The notes under the pieces: generated by a model
Databases searched by the model: none
Told to the model about the DNA's origin: nothing
The model's input: only the letters and a program-made list of their open reading frames with translations
Shown: positions 17,888 through 25,684 of the stretch, piece by piece
How the letters are laid out: each line of letters opens with the position of its first letter
Numbering within the stretch: position 1 is the stretch's first letter
Assembly: GCA_019638615.1 (NCBI GenBank)
Contig: JAHBTL010000036.1
Coordinates: 1 to 64,000 of the forward strand
Source: Chitinophagaceae bacterium
GTDB lineage: Bacteria > Bacteroidota > Bacteroidia > Chitinophagales > Chitinophagaceae
Reading direction: 5' to 3'
Length of the DNA: 64,000 nucleotides
Translations under genes and position numbers: made by a program

Positions 17888-18000
17888 CTGTTATAAAAAA
17901 ACTGTTCCCTGATAATCTTGTCATCTTTCCAGTGCTGAACGCTTACCTGTGTATAATTGCGTACGCCCAATGCGGCATGCGTGTAATCATATCTCCACAT
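17888..18000 (-). pseudogene. C-terminal remnant of a SnoaL/NTF2-like protein gene
   Basis: Read leftward from 18000, 37 codons begin MWRYDYTHAALGVRNYTQVS, then VQHWKDDKIIREQFFYNS, and stop at 17888. DYTH, QVSVQHWKD and KIxxEQFFY are typical of the last two strands of SnoaL-like/NTF2-family proteins, usually about 120-150 residues long. Two in-frame TAA codons lie just upstream, and the homology stops at about 18000, next to the interspersed repeat at 18026-18121. The rest of the gene appears deleted or replaced by the repeat. The family call rests on memory of motif patterns. Confidence 0.6.
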
Positions 18001-18025
18001 AACAAATGATTATTAAGAATGTAGC

Positions 18026-18121
18026 GCTGAGAAAACCTGTAAGGGTTGCAGCGCAGGTAATTTCCCCCTTTCGGGGGACTAAGGGGGGCTTGCCCGGCAA
18101 ACCTTATAGGTTTATCCGACA
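18026..18121. repeat. Interspersed nested-palindrome repeat, copy B
   Basis: This has the same ends as copy A at 13063: AAACCTGTAAGGGTTG (18033-18048) and CAAACCTTATAGGTTT (18098-18113), both with GCTGAGA/CTGAGA to the left and TTTATCC to the right. Its centre contains a C-run/G-run hairpin (CCCCCTTTCGGGGG) absent from copy A. It abuts the truncated SnoaL-like fragment. Confidence 0.8.
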
Positions 18122-18143
18122 TTACTCACCCAAAAGAACCAGG

Positions 18144-18455
18144 CTAACGCTTAGGGTATAAAATTGTGACGGTCTTACAATTGGTGATAGCTTTGGCGCC
18201 ATGCATTATTCCTGAGGGTACAAAGCTCATCATACCTGGTTTCAGTATGCCGGTTTCATTACCGATCCGCATTTCAAGCTCACCTTCCAGAATGATATCA
18301 ACAGCTTCGTTCACGTGATTGTGCAATGGGATTTCTGCCTCAGCTTCAAGTGTTGTATAAGCCACCGTAAAGTTTTCCGCCCCAAAATAAGATGCTGTTG
18401 CTCCCGGCAGCCTGTCTTTTATTTCAAGCCCGTGTAATGCAATAAAATTTTTCAT
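18144..18455 (-). CDS. Single-domain cupin protein
   Basis: This 103-residue protein is one small cupin barrel with the usual metal-binding motifs: HNHVNEAVDIILEGE for motif 1 (two His and one Glu) and the SGIMHGAK histidine in motif 2. It has no signal peptide. Its start codon overlaps the stop of the upstream peroxidase gene as ATGA, so translation is probably coupled. Such stand-alone cupins are enzymes, dioxygenases or sensors, and the substrate cannot be inferred. Confidence 0.88.
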   Translation of the reverse strand: MKNFIALHGLEIKDRLPGATASYFGAENFTVAYTTLEAEAEIPLHNHVNEAVDIILEGELEMRIGNETGILKPGMMSFVPSGIMHGAKAITNCKTVTILYPKR

Positions 18456-19399
18456 TGTTTTTTAAATTGTTTATCTGTTAAAGAGTTAAGAAATGCTTCC
18501 AGGTCATCTTTCTCCCGCTGTGTTAAGCCTAATGGTTTTGCCAGCACGCTGTCTATGTTAACAGCACCCGGAACCACCTTACGCGGATCATCATAAAACG
18601 CTATTACTTCTTTCAACGTTTTGAGCATACCGTTGTGCATATATGGCGCCGTAACGGCCACATTCCGCAACCCCGGTGTTTTAAACTTCCCTGCATCATT
18701 GGTGTTATGTGATATAACCGACCTTCCGCTGTCGTTCAGGTTTTTCCCGTCAAACAGCCCGATATTCCTGAACTCGTTTGTTGTGAAATTTGAGCCGAAA
18801 TGGCATTGAATACATTTGCCGGTTGTATTGAAAACAGCAAAACCACGTTTTACCGCATCGCTTACAGCGGTTGAATCATCATAAAACTTCCAGTTATCAA
18901 AGTCGCTGTCGCTTGTTTCTAAGGTGCGTTCAAATGCCGCAATGGCTGAAGCAAGATTTTCTTTTGTCGGCTCATTGTTAAATATCTTCTTAAAATAATT
19001 CCTGTATTGATTGCTTTGCCTCAACCGCTGTATAGCTTCCTCAAGCGGCAAATTCATTTCATCAGGATCTTCTATCGGCATCAATGCCTGCTGTTCCAGG
19101 TCTTTTGCCCTGCCATCCCAAAAAAATATGTTTTGCAAAGCCATATTCATTGAAGACGGCGTATTCCTCTTTCCTTTCTTTCTACCAACACCAATACTTA
19201 CTGCTGATGTATCAGCGAAGGCATGATCGGGCTTATGGCAGCTCGCGCAACTGATGGTTTTATCTCTTGAAAGTATCGGGTCAAAAAACAGCAGCTTGCC
19301 AAGCCCCGCTTTATCTGCAGGCTCTTCATGTTTAAAAGCGTTCAGCGAAATAAATACGGCTATTGCTAAAACAAAAAGTATAATAGCTTTCTTTTTCAT
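18452..19399 (-). CDS. Di-haem cytochrome c peroxidase (CCP/MauG family)
   Basis: This 315-residue protein has an N-terminal hydrophobic signal or anchor (residues 5-22) and two haem-binding motifs, CASCH at 51-55 and CIQCH at 196-200. Between them are the family signatures RDKTISCASCH, GKRNTPSSMNMALQ and FFWDGRA, and near the end KTPGLRNVAVTAPYMHNG. This is the layout of bacterial di-haem peroxidases, which reduce hydrogen peroxide in the periplasm. It begins 10 bp after the 19410-19769 gene and overlaps the cupin gene by 4 bp, so three genes form an operon. The di-haem cytochrome at 13286 could be its electron donor. Confidence 0.93.
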   Translation of the reverse strand: MKKKAIILFVLAIAVFISLNAFKHEEPADKAGLGKLLFFDPILSRDKTISCASCHKPDHAFADTSAVSIGVGRKKGKRNTPSSMNMALQNIFFWDGRAKDLEQQALMPIEDPDEMNLPLEEAIQRLRQSNQYRNYFKKIFNNEPTKENLASAIAAFERTLETSDSDFDNWKFYDDSTAVSDAVKRGFAVFNTTGKCIQCHFGSNFTTNEFRNIGLFDGKNLNDSGRSVISHNTNDAGKFKTPGLRNVAVTAPYMHNGMLKTLKEVIAFYDDPRKVVPGAVNIDSVLAKPLGLTQREKDDLEAFLNSLTDKQFKKQ

Positions 19400-19409
19400 T
19401 ACCGGGCGA

Positions 19410-19769
19410 CTACTTTTTTATTCTCCCAAGGATCAGCCTCGACATACCGGCATTTCGTTCCGCGCAGGTATCTTCAACAGGCTCAAACCGTATTGAATCG
19501 TTGTTACTGAAAAAATGAATAATGTAAATTCCCTTTGCGCCGTTGCACCCGTTATCGGTAAATGAAAAAGTGCTGTCCTGTAATTCGTAATTACCGCTTA
19601 CAAATGGCTTCTTGTTTATATAGCCTTCAAAGCTTCCGTCTTCTTTAAATACCACGCCTGTAATATTTCCTTTTTCTGATCGTTTTGATTCCCATCTGCC
19701 TGCAAGCTTTTTTTCGGAAGTAAAAGCCAGCAGTGCGATAAAAAAGGCTGAAATAGTCATTGCTTTCAT
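19410..19769 (-). CDS. Small secreted lipocalin-like protein
   Basis: This 119-residue protein has an N-terminal hydrophobic leader (MKAMTISAFFIALLAF) and a mature part with LAGRWES and alternating strands (GVVFKEDGSFEGYI, GNYELQDSTFSFTDNG). The GxW near the start and the strand pattern are typical of small lipocalin/calycin barrels in Bacteroidota. Two cysteines could form a disulphide. It is the first gene of the operon with the peroxidase and cupin. The ligand is unknown. Confidence 0.7.
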   Translation of the reverse strand: MKAMTISAFFIALLAFTSEKKLAGRWESKRSEKGNITGVVFKEDGSFEGYINKKPFVSGNYELQDSTFSFTDNGCNGAKGIYIIHFFSNNDSIRFEPVEDTCAERNAGMSRLILGRIKK

Positions 19770-19910
19770 ATTGCTTGTTTTAATTTTAAGAATGCAAAAA
19801 TGAAAAATGATTTACGCCTTTTCAATCCCTTAACCTGTGGGAATGCATCACCTACATAGGGGATTAATACAACATCAGGGCGGAATCGGAATACAAGCGA
19901 CAGGATGTAT

Positions 19911-20213
19911 ATTGATCAATCAATGTCGTTTCCTTAAGAAGATATAGCGTTTTTTAGGTTAGTTCTTGATTGCCTCAAGCCGGTCCCGCCACTTGGCGGG
20001 ATATCCGAAACGACCCTGCTTTTTGCTTTGAGGAGATCTGTCAGCTTCATATCATTGTTCATCAATCCCTTTGATCGGCAGTAGTACAAATCTCACGCAA
20101 AAAAGGTGGCTTATTCGGATACTGGTAACAGCGCGATAAATTTCTGCATTGCTGACTAATTAAAAATTTTATCATGATTCTTACCCTAAAGGAAACGACA
20201 TTGATTGAGCAAT
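19911..20213. mobile_element. Candidate non-autonomous element with 27-bp inverted ends (MITE-like)
   Basis: The left end ATTGATCAATCAATGTCGTTTCC (19911-19933, continuing TTAA) is repeated inverted at 20187-20213, with 25 of 27 bases matching. The 303-bp unit contains no gene. It holds one REP-like hairpin (CCCGCC-actt-GGCGGG, 19985-20000). No convincing target-site duplication is visible. The 19770-20678 gap otherwise contains a diverged copy of the ATTGCGAG-type repeat at about 20420-20490. Confidence 0.6.
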
Positions 20214-20678
20214 AGTAAAACATTCAACTATTGCATCAATACTGAACAATACACCACAGCATGTATGCCCCCGTGAACTGTTATGCCGAGTACCCAACCT
20301 GATTCAGGAAAAATATAAGGATGACATTTAAGTGGCTCGCAAAGACCTTTTGACTTGGAAAGAAGAATACTTTGTTTACAGAGCTGGTTGTAAAACCAAA
20401 ACACTCCAGCCACTATGTACGAGGATTGCTTCTCCCGCCGCAACATTGCTTCAACTTAAATGTTGATGCTGGCGGGATCGCAAAGACGAGCAAGTGATTG
20501 ATTGCAATATGCAGACTATGGTTAAAAACAAAAGTCTGATTTTCAATTCATCCGTAATGACGTCATTATAAGACACGAGGCATCTGTGCTGGCATTTGTT
20601 ACGATTTGCTTACGCCTGTAAGATTCTCACGTTTCACGATCAACTTAACAATAGCTATCACAATGCTTTGAATAATAT

Positions 20679-21476
20679 TCAATCGTGCTGTAAAGTATTG
20701 ACGGCATCCACCAGTTCAAGGGTATTCCTGACGTTTATTTTCCGGAACATAATGCTTTTGTGATTTTTGATAGTATGCACGCTGACAGACAGTTCGCTGG
20801 CAATTTCACTGTTCGTAAATCCTTTGGAAATAAGGTTGATGATATCAATTTGCCTGGGTGTTAGATTAGTTTGATGAAGCCGCGGGATATAGGTTTGTAC
20901 AAGCTTCATATCGTTTCCGGTATTTTGATAAATATGCAGCTTTACATTATACAGCTTTTCTTCTGCCGTAATATCCCTGAATGCATTGAGGTAAATGTAT
21001 TTTCCATCGGGGTTTTTAATTGCCATCTTTTCGTCAGCGATATTGATATAGCTGCCGTTTTTATGCTTTAGCCTGTAATGGAATTCAAAACGGAATAATA
21101 ACGGATCATAAGGTTCTAATGCATTGACAAAAGCAAAGCATTGGGCAACTTCTTCATAATCGTCTTTGTGAACCAGTGTCAGGAAATCGGGCAATGACAT
21201 TTTCCTGATTTCATCTGCACTATAACCAAATACTTTTTTGCAATTTGAGCTGGCATACTGAACGGAAGGTTGTTGCGACCGCTGGCATATTACAATAGCA
21301 TGCTGCGGGAACAACTGTTCTGTAAATTGCATCATGCTTACAAGCGCATGATCTGCGCCCTTAATTGCAATTGCAGGATAATCATGGATAATTGATTCAC
21401 TCTTTACAAATTGAAGCGGCGCCTGCATTCTTGATCTGTATGACATTGGGGAATATTTTGAACAGGCAACATACAA
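20679..21476 (-). CDS. PAS-domain LuxR-type transcriptional regulator
   Basis: This 265-residue protein has a PAS sensor at about residues 65-170 (SSNCKKVFGYSADEIRKMSL, ending FRDITAEEK). A LuxR/FixJ helix-turn-helix follows at about 203-262 (LTPRQIDIINLISKGFTNSE, SVSVHTIKNHKSIMFRKINV). There is no receiver domain or membrane segment, so it presumably senses a small molecule or redox state in the cytoplasm. A later Met (residue 11, SPMSYRSR) is an alternative start. It is divergent from the 21626 oxidoreductase gene, which makes that pair a likely target. Confidence 0.9.
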   Translation of the reverse strand: MYVACSKYSPMSYRSRMQAPLQFVKSESIIHDYPAIAIKGADHALVSMMQFTEQLFPQHAIVICQRSQQPSVQYASSNCKKVFGYSADEIRKMSLPDFLTLVHKDDYEEVAQCFAFVNALEPYDPLLFRFEFHYRLKHKNGSYINIADEKMAIKNPDGKYIYLNAFRDITAEEKLYNVKLHIYQNTGNDMKLVQTYIPRLHQTNLTPRQIDIINLISKGFTNSEIASELSVSVHTIKNHKSIMFRKINVRNTLELVDAVNTLQHD

Positions 21477-21574
21477 ACGCTTTCACCTGCAGGCTATCCC
21501 TCAATCTGGTATTACCCTCACCAAATATGGGGAGACAGGATCATTTTCACTAATGAAGTTGTGACTTTATTCCT

Positions 21575-21606
21575 ATTGCAATGCTGTATAGCCCCGGGTA
21601 ATTTTG
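21575..21606 (+). promoter_or_regulatory. Bacteroidota promoter for the 21626 gene
   Basis: TTG at 21576-21578 and TAATTTTG at 21599-21606 are separated by 20 bp, a good match to the Bacteroidota -33/-7 consensus. The start codon follows 20 bp after the -7 box. Confidence 0.6.
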
Positions 21607-21625
21607 CCACATCAAATTTTTAATC

Positions 21626-22261
21626 ATGGATATAATCATATTCGGTGCATCCGGAAGAACAGGATTGGCGTTAGTGCAACAGGCACTTTCCCTGGATCAT
21701 ACAGTTACAGCATTTGTAAGACAAAAAAGCAAGATGGGTACGATCAATCATAAAAACTTACACGTGATTGAGGGCGATATACTAAACCTGGAACAGGTTA
21801 AGGCGGCTATAGCCGGCAAAGATGCGGTGATAAGCGCATTAGGCGTATCGAAAACACTGCACCACGATCCGGTAGTGATTGATGGCATTGCCACGATAGT
21901 AAAAGCTATGAAGGATGAAGGTGTTAACCGTTGCATTTATCTCAGTGTTTTCCTGGCCTGTAATAAGTCGGGTCAGTTCAGCTTTTTTGCGGAAAAAATA
22001 CTTAAACGGATCATTGGCAAAGAGGTAAATGATCATCAAATAAAAGAGCAATTGATTCACCGGAAAGTAGATCACTATACAATTGTAAGAGCAGCCCGGT
22101 TAACCAATAAACCCTTTACGGGAAAGTACCGGCATGGTGAAAACCTGGAGTTGAAAGCATTTCTTCCTTCCGTTTCAAGAGCCAATGTTGCACATTTCAT
22201 ATTACAACAGCTTACACCAGCAGCATATATTAATAAAGCTGTGCTGGTTAGTGAAAATTAA
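21626..22261 (+). CDS. NAD(P)-binding Rossmann protein (NmrA/atypical SDR-like)
   Basis: This 211-residue protein begins with a nucleotide-binding loop, MDIIIFGASGRTGLALVQQA, followed by VIEGDILN and DAVISALG, the signatures of atypical SDR or NmrA-like NAD(P)H-binding proteins. No YxxxK catalytic pair is evident. The flavin oxidase gene starts 41 bp downstream, so the two are likely co-transcribed. It may be a reductase or a redox sensor; which one is unclear. Confidence 0.87.
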   Translation: MDIIIFGASGRTGLALVQQALSLDHTVTAFVRQKSKMGTINHKNLHVIEGDILNLEQVKAAIAGKDAVISALGVSKTLHHDPVVIDGIATIVKAMKDEGVNRCIYLSVFLACNKSGQFSFFAEKILKRIIGKEVNDHQIKEQLIHRKVDHYTIVRAARLTNKPFTGKYRHGENLELKAFLPSVSRANVAHFILQQLTPAAYINKAVLVSEN

Positions 22262-22302
22262 GGCCTGCCGCACAAAATCTATTATAAAAATATATAACGG
22301 AA

Positions 22303-23691
22303 ATGGAGATGGTATTTTTGAACAGAGATATAGAGACACTACGTTCCCGCATTAAGGGTATGCTGTTGCTGCCCGGGGATGAACAATACAACCGGTTTAA
22401 CAAAGCCTGGAATTTGATTGCTATACAAAAGCCTGCACTTATTGCAGTGCCGGTAACAGCAGAAGATATACAGGTTGTAGTACAATTTGCTAATGAACGC
22501 AATATTGGTATAGGTGTAATGGCTACAGGTCATGGTATTGGTGTGTTGTGTAATGGAGGAATATTGATCAACACGTCTTGTATGCGTGATGTAACAATTG
22601 ATCCAGTTGCAGGCCGGGCAACTGTTGGTGCAGGCGCTTTATGGAAAGATGTAATTGTGCCTGCGTCTGAATATGGATTTGCAACACTTGCGGGCTCTGC
22701 CCCGCATGTTGGTGTTATTGGCTATACTATGGGAGGAGGGTTTGGTTACCTGGGCAGAAAATACGGGCTTAATGCAAATGCTGTAACGGGCGCAGAAGTT
22801 GTAACTGCCAATGGTGGGCTTTTGCATGTTTCTGCCGAAGAAAATGAAGACCTCTTTTGGGGGGTGAAGGGAGGAGGAGGCAATTTTGGAGTGGTAACTT
22901 CTCTTACATTCCGGCTGTTCCCGGTAAAAACTGTTTATGGCGGCGCTGTTTTTTACGCGGTAGAAAACGGCTACGAGGCGCTTTCATGTTTTGCCAGATG
23001 GGCAGACACTCTTCCTGATGAAATAACAGCAGCATTTGCGTTTATGAATATCCCGAACCTCCCGGCAGCGCCGGAACCATTGCGGGGGCGGTCTGTAGTA
23101 GTAATCAAAGGTTGTTATTGCGGGGAACAGCCGGAACGGGGTGAACAATTTTTTGCGCCTGTACGTAATATCGCAGTCCCTATAGCTGATTCATTTTCAC
23201 TTATGCCTGTTACAGCTATGGACAGTATCAGCAAAGATCCTGTTGACCCGATGGGAGTAATGCAATATGGCGGTATGGTGGCAAGCCTTTTTTCTAAAGC
23301 AATAGAAACTATTGTTAATGTAGCAGGTAAGGATTCAGCATCTCCTTTATTAATGGTTGAGTTACGTCGGCTCGGAGGAATGCTGCAATGCAACCCGGGA
23401 GGAATACAGCTCATGGGTGATAAAAACGCTATGTTTTCAATTAACGCTGTTGGTGCAACTTTAACACCTCAAATGGCAACGAGCGTTCAATCTCATCTTG
23501 CGATGCTCAAAAGCGCTTTAGCACCATATGAGACCAATGAAGTTTTCCTGAATTTCCTGGAGGCTGAACCATCTGCAGAAAGAGTGCGTGCGGCATACAC
23601 AAAAGAACAATGGGAGCGGTTAAGAGTATTGAAAAGTAAATATGATCCTAAAAACGTATTCCGTTTTAACAGGAATATACCGGCAGCATAG
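22303..23691 (+). CDS. Berberine-bridge-type FAD-linked oxidase
   Basis: This 462-residue protein has a PCMH-type FAD-binding fold (IAVPVTAEDIQVVVQFANER, GYTMGGGFGYLGRKYGL, FWGVKGGGGNFGVVTSLTF) and the short C-terminal berberine-like tail (YDPKNVFRFNRNIP). His77 in ATGHGIG aligns with the histidine that covalently holds FAD. The second site has no cysteine (HVGVIGYTM), so any covalent bond is likely single. Relatives oxidise sugars, alcohols or alkaloids with O2. There is no signal peptide, so it is cytoplasmic. It pairs with the 21626 gene under a probable common promoter. Confidence 0.9.
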   Translation: MEMVFLNRDIETLRSRIKGMLLLPGDEQYNRFNKAWNLIAIQKPALIAVPVTAEDIQVVVQFANERNIGIGVMATGHGIGVLCNGGILINTSCMRDVTIDPVAGRATVGAGALWKDVIVPASEYGFATLAGSAPHVGVIGYTMGGGFGYLGRKYGLNANAVTGAEVVTANGGLLHVSAEENEDLFWGVKGGGGNFGVVTSLTFRLFPVKTVYGGAVFYAVENGYEALSCFARWADTLPDEITAAFAFMNIPNLPAAPEPLRGRSVVVIKGCYCGEQPERGEQFFAPVRNIAVPIADSFSLMPVTAMDSISKDPVDPMGVMQYGGMVASLFSKAIETIVNVAGKDSASPLLMVELRRLGGMLQCNPGGIQLMGDKNAMFSINAVGATLTPQMATSVQSHLAMLKSALAPYETNEVFLNFLEAEPSAERVRAAYTKEQWERLRVLKSKYDPKNVFRFNRNIPAA

Positions 23692-23791
23692 TCTTAGGTG
23701 ACGGGATCTCCAAGACGGTAAAAAGTTGGTAGCCCTGCAACTTTCGCGATCATTCAGGCTTACAAATCATCCATTCTCTCGCCAACCCATA

Positions 23792-23846
23792 AAGGTATAT
23801 CCCATGTTTTACAGGCACGCCTGCTTTGTTAATATGAAATGCGCCT
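23792..23846 (+). repeat. Dispersed repeat pair, member 1
   Basis: GGTATATCCCATGTTTTACA and the following ~35 bases match 41956-42008 (GGTATATCCCTTGTTTTGCA) with scattered differences. Both lie in gene-free spacers. The flanks share a GTTGG...CCCTGC motif, so the real element is probably longer and diverged. Confidence 0.6.
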
Positions 23847-23889
23847 GTTACTTTTGCCGCTGTCAAAAAATACAATTTCCCGGGCGCTG

Positions 23890-25494
23890 TCAGTTCTTAA
23901 GGATCGTAAACTCAACCCTCCGATTCAGTTGCCTGCCTTCATCGGTTTCGTTGGTAGCAACCGGTTTGCTTTCTCCATAGCCTTTTGAAGTGATGCGGGA
24001 CGGCGCAATGCCTTTGGAAAGAATATAATCCATTACGGATTTTGCCCTGTTATCACTGAGAACAAAGTTGTATTGATCGGAACCTTTGCTGTCGGTATGC
24101 GCGCTCATTTCGATTTCAATACCGGGGTTTTCATCCAGCAGTTTTACCACCCTGTCAAGTTCTACAAACGATTCGGGACGGAGGCTGGCTTTATCAAAAT
24201 CAAAAAACACATTGTTCAGCCGCACAACCTGGCCTATTTCAATGGGAACCAGGTACAGGTCTTTATGGATCTCCTTATACCCTGCTTTTACCAGCGAATC
24301 AAGATTCAGGTTTTCCGATTGTGCAAAAAATTTATCCGCGATGGCCCGTATCAGGTAGTTTTTGTCGTAAGGCAATACGATCTTAAAAGCGCCATCATTA
24401 GGGCTCGATAAGCCATTGCCCACCTCTATTCCATCAGGCAGAGTTTCATAAATCAGTGAGGCGCTCAGCGGTTGCTTTGTTTTGGCATTGAATACATTTC
24501 CACTTACCAAAACTACCGGGTCCGGCTTCTCACGCTCCATCAGGTTCACGCGAACAATATCGCTTCCGCCATAGGTGTTGAGGTTGGTGGTAAGATAAGC
24601 ATATTCCCCGCCCGCATCCAATGTAAAAAAGGCGTCCCAGTCTTCGGTGTTGATAGGGCTGCCCAGGTTGACGGGATCACTCCACTTCGTCCATGTCTGA
24701 TCCAGTCTTTTAGTCATCCATATATCGTTATCACCTAAACCGCCTTCCCGGTCGCTGCTGAAATACAGGGTCACTCCGTCGGCAGCCAGGTACGGGGCCA
24801 TTTCATCGGTTTCAGGCAGGTTTATTTTTTTACCCAGGCTTTTAGGTTCCGTCCATGTTCCATCCGCACTTAAAAAACAAACATAAATATCATTATAGGG
24901 ACTGCCCTGGTCGGATGTCATGTACAGCAATAATGTTTTCCCGTCGTGTCCCATTGAAGCCCCCGACTGTCGCCCCCGATCATATTTGTGATAGTTTTTG
25001 ATATACAGCATATTGGGTTCGCCCCATGTGCTGTCGGGCTGTATGACACACATGCTCACCCCTTTGCCTAAAAAAGCTCCCTCCTTAAAAGCGCCGCGTA
25101 TGAGCATTTTATTCTTATCAGGCGATATCCAGTACACTGCATTATAGTGAGTGGTATTAAGCGGATAGTCCATATGAACCGCCTCGCTCCACTTTCCTGT
25201 ACTGTCTCTTTTTGAATACCAGATGTCCTGTGAATTGGGAACAGAACGGTATTTGGTATTGGCAGGATGATTCTGGCAAATAAAAAAAAGTAAATTCCCG
25301 TCTGCTGATACAGTAGGTCTTAATTCCGGTAAGTCGGAGTTGATCTGAATGCCGAGGTTTTCAATTTTAACGATGGTGGTTGATTTGATAATATTTTCCT
25401 TTTGAACAACCAGTTCGCCGGCTGTATCCAGCATCGGCTGAGCTTTAGCGACACAAAAATATAAGCTCAGGAGTAAGGGTAGCGCTTTTTTCAC
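23890..25494 (-). CDS. OmpA-family envelope protein with PD40 beta-propeller
   Basis: This 534-residue protein has a signal peptide (residues 1-18). A WD40-like PD40 propeller spans about residues 55-310, with repeats such as LYFSSDREGGLGDNDIW and GGEYAYLTTNLNTYGGSDI. A short carboxypeptidase-like sandwich follows at about 330-395 (VSGNVFNAKTKQPLSASLIY). The C-terminal OmpA peptidoglycan-binding domain covers about 415-534 (FFDFDKASLRPES, GYGESKPVATNETDEGRQLN). This layout occurs in many Bacteroidota envelope proteins, including the T9SS-associated PorE type, and tethers the outer membrane to the cell wall. It appears monocistronic. Confidence 0.92.
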   Translation of the reverse strand: MKKALPLLLSLYFCVAKAQPMLDTAGELVVQKENIIKSTTIVKIENLGIQINSDLPELRPTVSADGNLLFFICQNHPANTKYRSVPNSQDIWYSKRDSTGKWSEAVHMDYPLNTTHYNAVYWISPDKNKMLIRGAFKEGAFLGKGVSMCVIQPDSTWGEPNMLYIKNYHKYDRGRQSGASMGHDGKTLLLYMTSDQGSPYNDIYVCFLSADGTWTEPKSLGKKINLPETDEMAPYLAADGVTLYFSSDREGGLGDNDIWMTKRLDQTWTKWSDPVNLGSPINTEDWDAFFTLDAGGEYAYLTTNLNTYGGSDIVRVNLMEREKPDPVVLVSGNVFNAKTKQPLSASLIYETLPDGIEVGNGLSSPNDGAFKIVLPYDKNYLIRAIADKFFAQSENLNLDSLVKAGYKEIHKDLYLVPIEIGQVVRLNNVFFDFDKASLRPESFVELDRVVKLLDENPGIEIEMSAHTDSKGSDQYNFVLSDNRAKSVMDYILSKGIAPSRITSKGYGESKPVATNETDEGRQLNRRVEFTILKN

Positions 25495-25684
25495 ATTAAC
25501 GGATTTTTACAAGAGCATAACGTAAAATCGCGGAAAAAATGCTACGAACAATGCATTAATCCTTTTACGGGCGGCGTTCATCCAAATCAATTAACATAGC
25601 TCAATTTGTACCATTAAAAATTGCATGATCGTTCAGCAAATGCTACCTCGTGTTACGATGATATTTTGCTGATCAGCTATAATG

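Noticed and set aside
20228-20446. 72-codon minus-strand frame
   Set aside because: It overlaps dispersed repeat DNA and resembles no protein.
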